From: Enterobacter cloacae subsp. cloacae ATCC 13047 | GTDB taxonomy: Bacteria > Pseudomonadota > Gammaproteobacteria > Enterobacterales > Enterobacteriaceae | Direction: 5' to 3' | DNA length: 64,000 nt | Assembly (NCBI RefSeq): GCF_000025565.1 | Contig: NC_014121.1 | Coordinates: forward strand, 1,736,001-1,800,000 | Shown here: positions 9,248-19,017 of the stretch, in pieces | How positions within the stretch are numbered: position 1 is the first letter of the stretch | How the letters are laid out: every line of letters begins with the position of its first letter | Position numbers and translations under genes: made by a program | The notes under the pieces: generated by a model | What the model was told of the DNA's origin: nothing | Database searches by the model: none | The model's input: the letters and a program-made list of their open reading frames with translations, nothing else

Positions 9248-9864
9248 GTCAGTTTTTCTATATTCATCCGGATAATCCGCAGCCGCGCCTGATCAATCAG
9301 GCCGTGGAGATCGTGCGTAAAGGGGGCGTTATCGTCTACCCGACCGATTCGGGTTATGCGCTGGGCTGTAAGATTGAAGATAAAGCGGCGATGGAGCGTA
9401 TTTGCCGTATTCGCCAGTTGCCGGACGGTCACAACTTTACCCTGATGTGCCGGGATCTCTCTGAGCTATCGACCTATGCTTATGTCGATAACGTGGCATT
9501 TCGTCTGATTAAAAATAACACGCCGGGCAACTACACCTTCATCCTGAAAGGGACGAAAGAGGTTCCGCGCCGTCTGTTACAGGAAAAGCGCAAAACCATC
9601 GGGATGCGTGTGCCGTCTAACCCGATTGCCCAGGCCTTGCTGGAAACGCTGGGTGAGCCGATGCTCTCAACCTCACTGATGCTGCCCGGCAGTGAATTCA
9701 CCGAGTCCGATCCGGAAGAGATCAAAGACCGTCTGGAAAAGGTAGTTGAGTTGATTATTCATGGCGGTTACCTCGGTCAGCAGCCGACCACGGTTGTCGA
9801 CTTAACGGAAGATGCACCGGAAGTGATTCGCGAAGGCGTGGGTGATGTTAAGCCTTTCTTGTAA
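9244..9864 (+). CDS. yciO: Sua5/YciO/YrdC-family protein YciO
   Basis: 206 residues covering one YrdC-like domain, with KGGVIVYPTDSGYALGC at residues 22-38 and the basic groove residues KRKTIGMRVPSNP near residue 117. Family members bind double-stranded RNA and nucleotides; TsaC/Sua5 relatives make threonylcarbamoyl-AMP for tRNA t6A, but YciO itself shows little or no such activity and its role is unsettled. ATGA overlap with rnm indicates one operon. In E. coli yciQ follows; here the next gene is rluB, so yciQ is absent. Confidence 0.92.
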   Translation: MSQFFYIHPDNPQPRLINQAVEIVRKGGVIVYPTDSGYALGCKIEDKAAMERICRIRQLPDGHNFTLMCRDLSELSTYAYVDNVAFRLIKNNTPGNYTFILKGTKEVPRRLLQEKRKTIGMRVPSNPIAQALLETLGEPMLSTSLMLPGSEFTESDPEEIKDRLEKVVELIIHGGYLGQQPTTVVDLTEDAPEVIREGVGDVKPFL

Positions 9865-9960
9865 AGGTGTAAGCAGCTATACTACGCGGCCATCAAATCA
9901 GGGCATAGCCCTGGTTTGACCTGATTCGACGCCTGTGAAGGCGACACCTGAGGAAGCTCA

Positions 9961-10836
9961 ATGAGCGAGAAGTTACAGAAAGTGCTGGCGCGTGCCGGCC
10001 ACGGCTCACGCCGTGAAATCGAAGCCATTATTGAAGCCGGACGCGTGAGTGTGGACGGTAAAATCGCCACGCTCGGTGACCGCGTAGAAATCGTGCCGGG
10101 GCTTAAAATCCGTATCGACGGTCATCTTATCTCGGTTAAAGAATCTGCTGAGCAGATCTGCCGCGTGCTGGCGTACTACAAGCCGGAAGGTGAACTGTGT
10201 ACGCGCAACGACCCGGAAGGTCGCCCGACGGTATTTGACCGTCTGCCTAAACTGCGTGGCGCACGCTGGATTGCAGTGGGGCGTCTGGATGTGAACACCT
10301 GCGGTCTTCTGCTGTTCACAACGGATGGTGAACTGGCAAACCGTCTGATGCACCCAAGCCGTGAAGTGGAACGCGAATACGCCGTACGCGTGTTCGGCCA
10401 GGTTGATGAGAACAAACTGCGCGATCTGTCGCGTGGCGTTCAGCTGGAAGACGGTCCTGCAGCGTTCAAAACCATCAAATTTACCGGTGGTGAAGGGATC
10501 AACCAGTGGTACAACGTTACCCTGACCGAAGGCCGTAACCGTGAGGTTCGTCGTCTGTGGGAAGCGGTGGGCGTGCAGGTTAGCCGTCTGATCCGTGTCC
10601 GTTACGGCGATATTCTGCTGCCAAAAGGTCTGCCACGTGGTGGCTATACCGAACTGGACCTGACGCAGACCAACTACCTGCGTGAACTGGTGGGCCTGGC
10701 GCCAGAAACCACTTCCAAAGTGGCGGTGGAGAAAGATCGTCGTCGCATGAAGGCGAACCAGATCCGTCGTGCGGTGAAACGCCACAGCCAGGTGAACAAT
10801 AATCGCCGCGCTGGCAGCCGTAATAACAACGGTTAA
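9961..10836 (+). CDS. rluB: 23S rRNA pseudouridine(2605) synthase
   Basis: 291 residues. An N-terminal S4 RNA-binding domain ([18 protein letters not shown] at residues 4-21) precedes an RsuA-family catalytic domain with the active-site aspartate in [21 protein letters not shown] and the motif [17 protein letters not shown]. It makes pseudouridine at position 2605 in the peptidyl-transferase domain of 23S rRNA. The C-terminal 45 residues are a basic, Arg/Asn-rich tail, typical of RluB. The 96-bp leader contains two small hairpins. A terminator follows directly. Confidence 0.95.
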   Translation: MSEKLQKVLARAGHGSRREIEAIIEAGRVSVDGKIATLGDRVEIVPGLKIRIDGHLISVKESAEQICRVLAYYKPEGELCTRNDPEGRPTVFDRLPKLRGARWIAVGRLDVNTCGLLLFTTDGELANRLMHPSREVEREYAVRVFGQVDENKLRDLSRGVQLEDGPAAFKTIKFTGGEGINQWYNVTLTEGRNREVRRLWEAVGVQVSRLIRVRYGDILLPKGLPRGGYTELDLTQTNYLRELVGLAPETTSKVAVEKDRRRMKANQIRRAVKRHSQVNNNRRAGSRNNNG

Positions 10837-10871
10837 AAATAAAAGCCCGGTTAATTTCACCGGGCTTTTTT
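10837..10871. terminator. Bidirectional terminator rluB / btuR
   Basis: An 8-bp stem (AGCCCGGT at 10844-10851 with ACCGGGCT at 10859-10866) has T runs on the plus strand after it and A runs before it, so it can end both convergent transcripts. Confidence 0.9.
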
Positions 10872-10872
10872 A

Positions 10873-11463
10873 TCAATAATCAATGCCGATTTGCGCTTTG
10901 ATACCGGCATCAAAAGCATGTTTAACCGGACGCAATTCGCTGACGGTATCCGCTAATTCCAGAATATCCCGATGACAGCCGCGGCCTGTGACGATCACCG
11001 TCTGATGCGCCGGGCGATTCCTGAGTGCCTCCAGTACGGCGTCCAGCGGCAGATAGTCGTAGGCGACCATATAGGTGATCTCATCCAGTAACACCATGTT
11101 CAGGGCCGGGTCTGCCAGCATTCGTTTTGCATGCTCCCAGACCGCGAGGCAGGCCGCGGTGTCGGTTTCCCGGTTTTGGGTATCCCACGTAAAGCCTGTC
11201 GCCATCACCTGGAACTCAACCCCGTGCGGCTCAAGTAAATTACGTTCACCGTTGGGCCATTCCCCTTTAATAAACTGAATGACACCCACTTTCTGCCCGT
11301 GACCAACGGCGCGCGTGGCGGTACCAAAGGCAGCGGTGGTTTTGCCTTTGCCGTTGCCGGTAAACACGATGATGATCCCGCGTTCATCCTGAGCAGCGGC
11401 GACACGGGCATCAACCTGTTCTTTCAGGCGCTGCTGACGTTGCTGGTGACGTTCTTCACTCAT
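10873..11463 (-). CDS. btuR: Cob(I)yrinic acid a,c-diamide adenosyltransferase
   Basis: 196 residues of the CobA/CobO/BtuR family. The P-loop GNGKGKTTAAFG is at residues 36-47. It transfers the adenosyl group from ATP to reduced corrinoid to make adenosylcobalamin forms, for salvage or for de novo B12 synthesis. Other family marks are VIQFIKGEWPNGE, LDEITYMVAYDYL and VTGRGCHRDILELAD. Its ATG overlaps the yciK stop by four bases, so the two genes share a transcript, as in E. coli. Confidence 0.95.
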   Translation of the reverse strand: MSEERHQQRQQRLKEQVDARVAAAQDERGIIIVFTGNGKGKTTAAFGTATRAVGHGQKVGVIQFIKGEWPNGERNLLEPHGVEFQVMATGFTWDTQNRETDTAACLAVWEHAKRMLADPALNMVLLDEITYMVAYDYLPLDAVLEALRNRPAHQTVIVTGRGCHRDILELADTVSELRPVKHAFDAGIKAQIGIDY

Positions 11464-12221
11464 TGCGAAATCCCGGGTTTACGGCCTGGCTGGGCATCAA
11501 AGGTCATCCCTGTTTTACGGCGGCTATCATCGCCCATCAGCCAGAGATAGAGCGGCATAATATCTGCCGGGGTTTTAAGCTTCTGCGGATCTTCCGTCGG
11601 GAAGGCGCTGGCGCGCATTTTGGTACGCGTTCCGCCTGGGTTAATGCAGTTCACGCGCAGATGACGGCTCTGATACTCCTCCGCCAGCACCTGCATCATC
11701 CCTTCGGTCGCGAATTTTGAGACCGCATACGCCCCCCAGTTTGCGCGGCCTTCGCGCCCTACGCTGGAGGAGGTGAACACCAGCGAACCGGAATCAGATG
11801 TGAGTAATAAAGGAAGCAGTGCCTGGGTCAGGAAAAAGGTGCCGTTGATATTGACCTGCATGACCTGCTGCCAGATCTCAGGATCCTGTTCATCCATCGG
11901 GCGAACCTCCCCAAGCAAGCCGGCATTGTGCAGTACGCCATCCAGCCGTGGGTAGTGGGTGCTGATGCGGTGGGCAAGCTCCTGGCACGTTTCAGGGGTA
12001 CAGGTGAGCAGATCCAGCGTGTACCAGCGGGCAGGAATGCCACCGGCGGCGTCAATCTCCTGAGCCACTCCTTTGAGTTTTTCTTCGTTACGGCCAATGA
12101 GAATTACGCTCGCGCCATAGTCAGCGTAGGTCAGTGCCGCTTCGCGGCCAATACCATCGCTGGCACCAGTGACCAGAATGATGCGGTTCTGCAGCAGATT
12201 TTTTTGCGGTTGATAATGCAC
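11460..12221 (-). CDS. yciK: Short-chain dehydrogenase/reductase YciK
   Basis: 253 residues. Classical SDR: NADP-binding TGASDGIGRE near residue 18, NAG at LHNAGLLGEV, catalytic Ser in FTSSSVGR and Tyr-Lys in YAVSKFA. The substrate is not established; E. coli YciK is a poorly characterised oxidoreductase. I chose a GTG start at 12221, giving the family N-terminus (V/M)HYQPQKNLL, because AGGAG lies five bases upstream; the ATG at 12305 adds an unrelated extension. It is cotranscribed with btuR. Confidence 0.92.
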   Translation of the reverse strand: MHYQPQKNLLQNRIILVTGASDGIGREAALTYADYGASVILIGRNEEKLKGVAQEIDAAGGIPARWYTLDLLTCTPETCQELAHRISTHYPRLDGVLHNAGLLGEVRPMDEQDPEIWQQVMQVNINGTFFLTQALLPLLLTSDSGSLVFTSSSVGREGRANWGAYAVSKFATEGMMQVLAEEYQSRHLRVNCINPGGTRTKMRASAFPTEDPQKLKTPADIMPLYLWLMGDDSRRKTGMTFDAQPGRKPGISQ

Positions 12222-12472
12222 GGTGACTCCTCGGCGCACAGTGATGCAAAGACGCCTTATTGTGTGACTTTTCGGCTTTATGCCCGAATTAGCATGAGAA
12301 TTCAATCAGTCTACAGGACGCATCGCTGTAAAATTAACAATTTGCAAATATTTAAACCAGAATCGGGGGATTCCTGAAGACGGCTCGCAGAGGTAATGTC
12401 ACGAGCGAGACGCATGGGCAGGGCTGTTGTACACTGCCGTGAAAGATTCGTGGTTAAATCAAGGTGGAACGC

Positions 12473-13519
12473 GTGGAATTACTTTCTCAATATGGGTTGT
12501 TTTTGGCAAAGATCGCGACGGTGGTGATTGCCATTGCGGTAGTGGCCGTTCTGATTGTTAACCTGACGCAGCGCAAACGTCAGCGTGGTGAGTTACGCAT
12601 TACCCGCCTGAGCGAGCAGTATAAAGAGATGCAGGAAGAGATGTCGCTGGCCCTGCTTGACAGCCATCAACAGAAACTGTGGCACAAAGCGCAGAAGAAA
12701 AAGCATAAGCAGGACGCCAAAGCGGCAAAAGCCAAAGCGAAGCTTAACGCGCCGGAGGAAACCTCAATCCCGCGTGTCTATGTGCTCGATTTTAAAGGCA
12801 GCATGGATGCCCATGAGGTCTCTTCCCTGCGTGAAGAAGTCACCGCCGTGCTTGCCGTGGCTAAACCGCAGGATCAGGTGGTTGTCCGTCTTGAGAGTCC
12901 GGGTGGGGTCGTTCATGGTTATGGGCTGGCGGCTTCGCAGCTACAGCGTCTGCGTGAAAAACAGATCCCGCTGACGGTTGCGGTGGACAAAGTCGCGGCG
13001 AGCGGTGGCTATATGATGGCCTGCGTGGCGGATAAAATTGTTGCGGCGCCGTTTTCTATTATTGGCTCCATCGGGGTGGTTGCGCAAATCCCGAACTTTA
13101 ACCGCTTCCTGAAAAGCAAAGAGATCGACATTGAATTGCATACGGCGGGTCAGTACAAACGTACCCTGACGCTGCTGGGGGAGAACACGGAAGAAGGACG
13201 GCAGAAATTCCGTGAAGATCTCAATGAAACCCATCACCTCTTTAAAGACTTTGTGCACCGTATGCGCCCGGCGCTTGATATTGATCAGGTGGCAACTGGG
13301 GAGCACTGGTACGGTACGCAGGCGCTAGAAAAAGGGCTGGTGGATGAAGTGGGCACCAGTGACGACCTGCTGTTGAATCTGATGGAAGGGCGCGAACTGG
13401 TTGGCGTGCGCTTTACCCAGCGTAAGCGATTGCTTGACCGCTTTACTAACAGCGCGGCCGAAAGCGCGGATCGCCTGCTGCTCCGCTGGTTGCAACGCGG
13501 ACAAAAACCGCTGCTGTAA
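12473..13519 (+). CDS. sohB: Inner-membrane S49-family protease SohB
   Basis: 348 residues. One N-terminal membrane helix (about residues 8-30), a charged linker rich in Lys and Ala (residues 65-95), then a signal-peptide-peptidase A-like domain with nucleophile Ser in KVAASGGYMMA and the general-base Lys in GQYKRTLT. SohB was found as a multicopy suppressor of an E. coli degP (htrA) mutant; its active site is presumed periplasmic. GTG at 12473 is preferred over GTG at 12464 because AAGGTGG sits about seven bases before it and the protein then starts like E. coli SohB. It is monocistronic and ends at a strong terminator. Confidence 0.93.
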   Translation: MELLSQYGLFLAKIATVVIAIAVVAVLIVNLTQRKRQRGELRITRLSEQYKEMQEEMSLALLDSHQQKLWHKAQKKKHKQDAKAAKAKAKLNAPEETSIPRVYVLDFKGSMDAHEVSSLREEVTAVLAVAKPQDQVVVRLESPGGVVHGYGLAASQLQRLREKQIPLTVAVDKVAASGGYMMACVADKIVAAPFSIIGSIGVVAQIPNFNRFLKSKEIDIELHTAGQYKRTLTLLGENTEEGRQKFREDLNETHHLFKDFVHRMRPALDIDQVATGEHWYGTQALEKGLVDEVGTSDDLLLNLMEGRELVGVRFTQRKRLLDRFTNSAAESADRLLLRWLQRGQKPLL

Positions 13520-13522
13520 ACA

Positions 13523-13550
13523 AAAACGCGAGGCCAGAGCCTCGCGTTTT
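13523..13550. terminator. Terminator between sohB and yciN
   Basis: A 12-bp perfect stem (13523-13534 with 13539-13550) whose arms begin with AAAA and end with TTTT, so it can act on both convergent transcripts. Confidence 0.88.
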
Positions 13551-13553
13551 GCG

Positions 13554-13805
13554 TTAATCGACCAGGTGATATTTCTCTGAAAGCGTGTGCGCCAGGTATT
13601 TAAACATATTGAATACGGCGGTGCTTTTCGGGGTGGGTAACCCTTGTTCGTCAAGGAAGTATTCGCCGCTGAATACCAGCACGCCGTTACGTTGTTCCAC
13701 GCCGGTCGCTTCAATACCCGCCAGGGTGTCTTCATGGTCACGAATCAGCTTATTTGCTTCGATAAGCAGAGAGGCTCGATCAATGGGTTGGGTTGTATTC
13801 TGCAT
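13554..13805 (-). CDS. yciN: Conserved small protein YciN
   Basis: 83 residues, the E. coli YciN length and sequence type ([10 protein letters not shown] at the N-terminus, [33 protein letters not shown] at the end). It is small, acidic and soluble with no known catalytic motif; its function is unknown. The start at 13805 gives the family N-terminus and has GGAG five to ten bases upstream. It is divergent from topA. Confidence 0.92.
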   Translation of the reverse strand: MQNTTQPIDRASLLIEANKLIRDHEDTLAGIEATGVEQRNGVLVFSGEYFLDEQGLPTPKSTAVFNMFKYLAHTLSEKYHLVD

Positions 13806-14204
13806 AATCCACTCCTTAAACAGTGACAATAGTCTACGCCGGGGGCGCTTTGGGGGCAAATTTTCCCTGTAATGTGAGGGGGTAAGGGGCCGTGACCTGG
13901 CTGGCAGGATTTGCTTTTGCATGCTAATAAAGTTGCGTAACGAATTTTATCAGGTAGAGTGTGCGCTTTCGTCATTCTGGCAACAGAATTGCTTGACATT
14001 CGACCGGGAATTCGTCACGAATTACATCCGATGTGAGAAAAATACCCGATAACTCAATCACCTGGGCGTTAACGCTTTGACGTTCAGTAAGACAAAGGGG
14101 TTGATATCCCCTGACGCAGTCGCAATATCAATGGCTCGTCGTCAGTGGAAGGGAAATCAACATGCGGCGTATTCCTGGAAGAATTAAATTAGGTAAAGGT
14201 GAAT
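13806..14204. promoter_or_regulatory. Intergenic region yciN / topA with topA promoters
   Basis: About 400 bp without a gene. E. coli topA has several promoters here, including supercoiling-sensitive and heat-shock ones. I see a TTGACA at about 13994-13999 with no good -10 at the usual distance, and GC-poor tracts typical of promoters, but I cannot assign start sites. Confidence 0.5.
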
Positions 14205-16802
14205 ATGGGTAAAGCTCTCGTCATCGTTGAGTCCCCGGCAAAAGCCAAAACGATCAATAAGTATCTGGGTAATGACTACGTGGTTAAGTCCAGCGTCGGT
14301 CACATCCGCGATTTGCCGACCAGTGGCTCAGCCAGCAAAAAGAGCGCAGACTCTACCTCCACCAAAGGGGCTAAAAAGCCTAAAAAGGATGAACGTAGCG
14401 CGCTTGTCAACCGCATGGGTGTTAACCCATGGCATAACTGGGATGCACACTATGAAGTGCTGCCCGGCAAAGAAAAAGTCGTTAACGAGCTGAAGCAGCT
14501 TGCTGAAAAAGCAGACCACATTTATCTCGCAACCGACCTTGACCGCGAAGGGGAAGCCATTGCCTGGCACCTGCGGGAAGTGATCGGGGGTGACGACAAA
14601 CGCTACAGCCGTGTAGTGTTTAACGAAATTACGAAGAATGCGATTCGCCAGGCGTTTGAGAAGCCGGGTGAACTGAACATCGACCGCGTAAACGCGCAGC
14701 AGGCACGCCGTTTTATGGACCGTGTCGTGGGTTACATGGTCTCTCCACTGCTGTGGAAAAAGATTGCCCGCGGTCTGTCCGCAGGGCGTGTGCAGTCCGT
14801 TGCTGTGCGTCTGGTTGTTGAACGCGAGCGTGAGATCAAAGCCTTCGTCCCGGAAGAGTTCTGGGAAGTGGATGCCAATGTCACCACGCCGGGTGGAGAT
14901 GCGCTGCCGCTGCAGGTGAGTCATCAGAATGACAAACCGTTCCGTCCTGAAAACCGTGAGCAGACCATGGCTGCCGTGGCGCTGCTGGAAAAAGCGCGCT
15001 ACCAGGTTCTGGAGCGTGAAGATAAACCGACCAGCAGCAAACCTGGCGCACCGTTTATTACGTCTACGCTGCAACAGGCTGCGAGCACGCGCCTGGGTTA
15101 TGGCGTGAAGAAAACCATGATGATGGCCCAGCGTCTGTATGAGGCGGGTTATATCACCTATATGCGTACTGACTCGACAAACCTGAGCCAGGATGCCGTC
15201 AACATGGTGCGCGGCTACATCAGTGACAACTTCGGTAAGAAATACCTGCCAGCGAGTGAAAACCAGTACGCCAGCAAGGAGAACTCACAGGAAGCGCACG
15301 AAGCCATTCGTCCTTCTGACGTCTCCGTGTTAGCCGAATCGCTGAAAGATATGGAAGCCGATGCCCAGAAGCTGTATCAGCTTATCTGGCGTCAGTTCGT
15401 GGCGTGTCAGATGACACCAGCACAGTATGACTCCACCACGCTGACCGTTGGCGCGGGTGATTTCCGCCTGAAAGCGCGTGGCCGTATCCTGCGCTTCGAT
15501 GGCTGGACTAAAGTGATGCCTGCGCTGCGTAAGGGTGATGAAGACAGAACCCTGCCTGCGGTAAACAAAGGGGATGAACTCTCTCTGGTTGATCTCGTGC
15601 CTGCCCAGCACTTCACCAAGCCGCCAGCGCGTTTCAGCGAAGCGTCTCTGGTTAAAGAGCTGGAAAAACGCGGTATTGGCCGTCCATCCACCTATGCGTC
15701 GATTATTTCGACCATTCAGGACCGCGGTTACGTGCGTGTTGAAAACCGTCGTTTCTATGCGGAAAAAATGGGTGAGATCGTCACTGACCGCCTGGAAGCC
15801 AACTTCCGCGAACTGATGAACTACGACTTCACCGCGCAAATGGAAGACAGCCTCGATCAGGTTGCCAGCCATCAGGCCGAGTGGAAAAAGGTTCTCGACA
15901 GCTTCTTCAGCGACTTTACCAACCAGCTTGAAAAAGCGGAAAAAGATCCTGAAGAGGGCGGCATGCTGCCGAATCAGATGGTCCTGACCAGCATCGACTG
16001 CCCAACCTGTGGTCGTAAAATGGGGATCCGTACTGCCACTACTGGCGTTTTCCTCGGCTGTTCTGGCTACGCGCTGCCGCCGAAAGAACGCTGCAAAACC
16101 ACCATTAACCTGGTACCTGAGAACGAAGTGCTCAACGTGCTGGAAGGGGATGATGCGGAAACCAACGCCCTGCGTGCAAAACGTCGCTGCAAGAAATGCG
16201 GCACCGCGATGGACAGCTACCTCATCGATCCAAAACGTAAATTGCACGTCTGCGGTAATAACCCGACCTGCGATGGATATGAGATCGAAGAGGGTGAGTT
16301 CCGCATTAAAGGTTACGACGGTCCTATCGTTGAGTGTGAGAAGTGTGGTTCTGAGATGCACCTGAAAATGGGGCGCTTCGGCAAGTACATGGCGTGCACC
16401 AACGACGAGTGTAAGAACACGCGTAAAATCCTGCGTAACGGTGAAGTCGCGCCGCCGAAGGAAGATCCGGTTCCGCTGCCAGAGTTGCCGTGCGAGAAGT
16501 CCGACGCTTACTTCGTGCTGCGTGATGGTGCTGCCGGCGTGTTCCTTGCGGCAAACACCTTCCCTAAATCGCGCGAAACCCGCGCGCCACTGGTGGAAGA
16601 GTTGTACCGTTTCCGCGACCGCCTGCCTGAGAAACTGCGCTACCTGGCCGATGCGCCACAGCAGGATCCGGAAGGCAATAAAACCGTTGTGCGTTTTAGC
16701 CGTAAAACGAAGCAGCAGTATGTTGCGGCGGAGAAAGACGGCAAGGCAACCGGCTGGTCAGCATTCTTTGTGGATGACAAATGGGTTGAAGGCAAGAAAT
16801 AA
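14205..16802 (+). CDS. topA: DNA topoisomerase I (type IA)
   Basis: 865 residues, as in E. coli. It relaxes negative supercoils and balances gyrase. In order: TOPRIM domain ([17 protein letters not shown] at the N-terminus, [15 protein letters not shown] near residue 110), the core with the tyrosine nucleophile in [12 protein letters not shown] (Tyr319 in E. coli), then C-terminal zinc-ribbon modules with paired cysteines ([34 protein letters not shown]) and a final ribbon-less DNA-binding region. The ATG at 14205 is preferred over GTG at 14199 because it matches the family start [10 protein letters not shown] and AAAGGTGA precedes it. Intact. Confidence 0.98.
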   Translation: MGKALVIVESPAKAKTINKYLGNDYVVKSSVGHIRDLPTSGSASKKSADSTSTKGAKKPKKDERSALVNRMGVNPWHNWDAHYEVLPGKEKVVNELKQLAEKADHIYLATDLDREGEAIAWHLREVIGGDDKRYSRVVFNEITKNAIRQAFEKPGELNIDRVNAQQARRFMDRVVGYMVSPLLWKKIARGLSAGRVQSVAVRLVVEREREIKAFVPEEFWEVDANVTTPGGDALPLQVSHQNDKPFRPENREQTMAAVALLEKARYQVLEREDKPTSSKPGAPFITSTLQQAASTRLGYGVKKTMMMAQRLYEAGYITYMRTDSTNLSQDAVNMVRGYISDNFGKKYLPASENQYASKENSQEAHEAIRPSDVSVLAESLKDMEADAQKLYQLIWRQFVACQMTPAQYDSTTLTVGAGDFRLKARGRILRFDGWTKVMPALRKGDEDRTLPAVNKGDELSLVDLVPAQHFTKPPARFSEASLVKELEKRGIGRPSTYASIISTIQDRGYVRVENRRFYAEKMGEIVTDRLEANFRELMNYDFTAQMEDSLDQVASHQAEWKKVLDSFFSDFTNQLEKAEKDPEEGGMLPNQMVLTSIDCPTCGRKMGIRTATTGVFLGCSGYALPPKERCKTTINLVPENEVLNVLEGDDAETNALRAKRRCKKCGTAMDSYLIDPKRKLHVCGNNPTCDGYEIEEGEFRIKGYDGPIVECEKCGSEMHLKMGRFGKYMACTNDECKNTRKILRNGEVAPPKEDPVPLPELPCEKSDAYFVLRDGAAGVFLAANTFPKSRETRAPLVEELYRFRDRLPEKLRYLADAPQQDPEGNKTVVRFSRKTKQQYVAAEKDGKATGWSAFFVDDKWVEGKK

Positions 16803-16828
16803 TCTTTCCTTACCGTAACTTACCTGTG

Positions 16829-16857
16829 AAAGGGCCGGACTTCCGGCCCTTTTTTAT
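16829..16857 (+). terminator. topA terminator
   Basis: The GC-rich stem AGGGCCGG (16831-16838) pairs with CCGGCCCT (16843-16850) and is followed by a T run, 25 bp after the topA stop. Confidence 0.88.
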
Positions 16858-16974
16858 TACCTTGTTATTATTTTTTGTTCCGTACTATACAGTCAGGCTA
16901 TAAATGATATAGTGGTTATAGTTAACCCTTTTCTTATTATCAAATCGTCTTAAGCGATTGACCGCATGCGCTAA

Positions 16975-17964
<990 letters not shown>

Positions 17965-18301
17965 TCACTCCCGGTATCTTTCCGCCCAGGAAAGATACCG
18001 AAATAACCTCTCAAAGCTAAATTAGAATTATCATCATCTGCACTTAACTGCCGTATAATGTCATTAACCATTTATTCAGTGTGGTTATAATGTCGTGAAT
18101 TGGCGACAAAAGTAGAACTAATTTTTGGCTTCGCAAATATTTCCTTTCAAATATTTATTTCTGGTCAAAAGAATGAATATTTCCCATCAATAGATACGTA
18201 AATTCACTGGCTTTTCGGCTAAAGTTTCTTTAGGATTTATCTCAACAGATGATTAATTGTACCAATTGTTTGGTCTCTAAATGATAAGCGATATCGATTG
18301 T
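17965..18301. other. cysB-ymiA intergenic region with a strong stem-loop
   Basis: Eight bases after the cysB stop lies a perfect 12-bp stem (17972-17983 with 17989-18000) with a 5-base loop but no following T run, so it may protect the mRNA end or act only weakly as a terminator. The rest, very AT-rich, should hold the ymiA promoter. No ORF supported. Confidence 0.6.
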
Positions 18302-18442
18302 ATGAGGTTAGCAATGCCTTCAGGAAGTGAAGAACCGCAAAGGGATCCTGCGCTCAAGCGTAAAGCCTGGCTGGCGGTCTTTCTCGTCTCCGCCTTGTTT
18401 TGGGTGGTGGTTGCTTTCCTGGCCTGGAACTATTGGGGTTGA
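18302..18442 (+). CDS. ymiA: Small membrane protein YmiA
   Basis: 46 codons: a charged, proline-containing N-terminus (PSGSEEPQRDPALKRK) and one transmembrane helix, WLAVFLVSALFWVVVAFLAW, ending in NYWG. It matches the small E. coli protein YmiA in place and pattern. Function unknown. The start at ATG 18302 reproduces MRLAMPSG; an ATG at 18314 is an alternative. yciX starts two bases after its stop. Confidence 0.88.
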   Translation: MRLAMPSGSEEPQRDPALKRKAWLAVFLVSALFWVVVAFLAWNYWG

Positions 18443-18444
18443 AT

Positions 18445-18615
18445 ATGGCAGTGACGGTACGTACAGAAACAGTTAAACAGATGTGTCAGCTTCGTGACAG
18501 GGGCCACAAAGTGCGCAAAGCACCTGCCACTGCCGTACCCGCGTCCTGGAAACTGACGCCGCAGCAGCAAGCGTTTATTGATGTGTTCGCAGAAGACGAA
18601 CCCAAAAAACAATAA
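18445..18615 (+). CDS. yciX: Small conserved protein YciX
   Basis: 56 codons, basic, soluble: TVRTETVKQMCQLRDRGHKV, then SWKLTPQQQAFIDVFAEDE. It matches the small E. coli protein YciX, which lies in the same place between cysB and acnA. Two bases after ymiA, so translation is probably coupled. Function unknown. Confidence 0.87.
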   Translation: MAVTVRTETVKQMCQLRDRGHKVRKAPATAVPASWKLTPQQQAFIDVFAEDEPKKQ

Positions 18616-18750
18616 TTTACTTAATTGCGTAATGATGCAAATAGTCTGAATAAAGGCTCAATGCATATGTACTCTTTAATAAATACACATCAGCAATATT
18701 GAACTGAGGGCAGACCTCGGAACCTTTAATAAATAATGCCTGGTGTCCCT

Positions 18751-18852
18751 ATGATGAATAACATGATGTCTATGAAATACTGGTCATGGCTCGGCGTTTT
18801 TTCCGCGTCGATTCTGTTCTGGTCACAGCTTATCTGGCTGGCCCTCCACTAA
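18751..18852 (+). CDS. ymiC: Very small membrane protein, probably YmiC
   Basis: 33 codons: a Met-rich start (MMNNMMSMKYW) and one hydrophobic helix, SWLGVFSASILFWSQLIWLA, ending in LH. A terminator follows immediately. E. coli has a tiny membrane protein, YmiC, at this site before acnA; identification rests on place and topology. The ribosome-binding site is weak and several in-frame ATGs are possible (18751, 18754, 18763). Confidence 0.65.
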   Translation: MMNNMMSMKYWSWLGVFSASILFWSQLIWLALH

Positions 18853-18858
18853 ATCGTA

Positions 18859-18885
18859 AAACCTCGCTACGGCGGGGTTTTTTGT
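18859..18885 (+). terminator. Terminator after ymiC
   Basis: Stem AAACCTCGC (18859-18867) with GCGGGGTTT (18872-18880), one G-T pair, loop TACG, then six T. It separates the small-protein genes from the acnA promoter region. Confidence 0.88.
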
Positions 18886-19017
18886 TTTCTCCCCCGCACT
18901 GGAACATTCCTGGATTTATCATTTCGGGTTGTTATCAAAACGTTACGACATCTTTGTGTTATCTTTAATTACAGCCCTGATGATTGTCAGGACATCTCTG
19001 TAATTAAGGAGGAGCTT

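Noticed and set aside
10006..10860. 284-codon minus-strand ORF opposite rluB
   Set aside because: Lies entirely within rluB and its terminator on the other strand; shadow frame.
15330..16361. 343-codon minus-strand ORF opposite topA
   Set aside because: Complement of conserved topA codons; no recognisable family and no promoter context.
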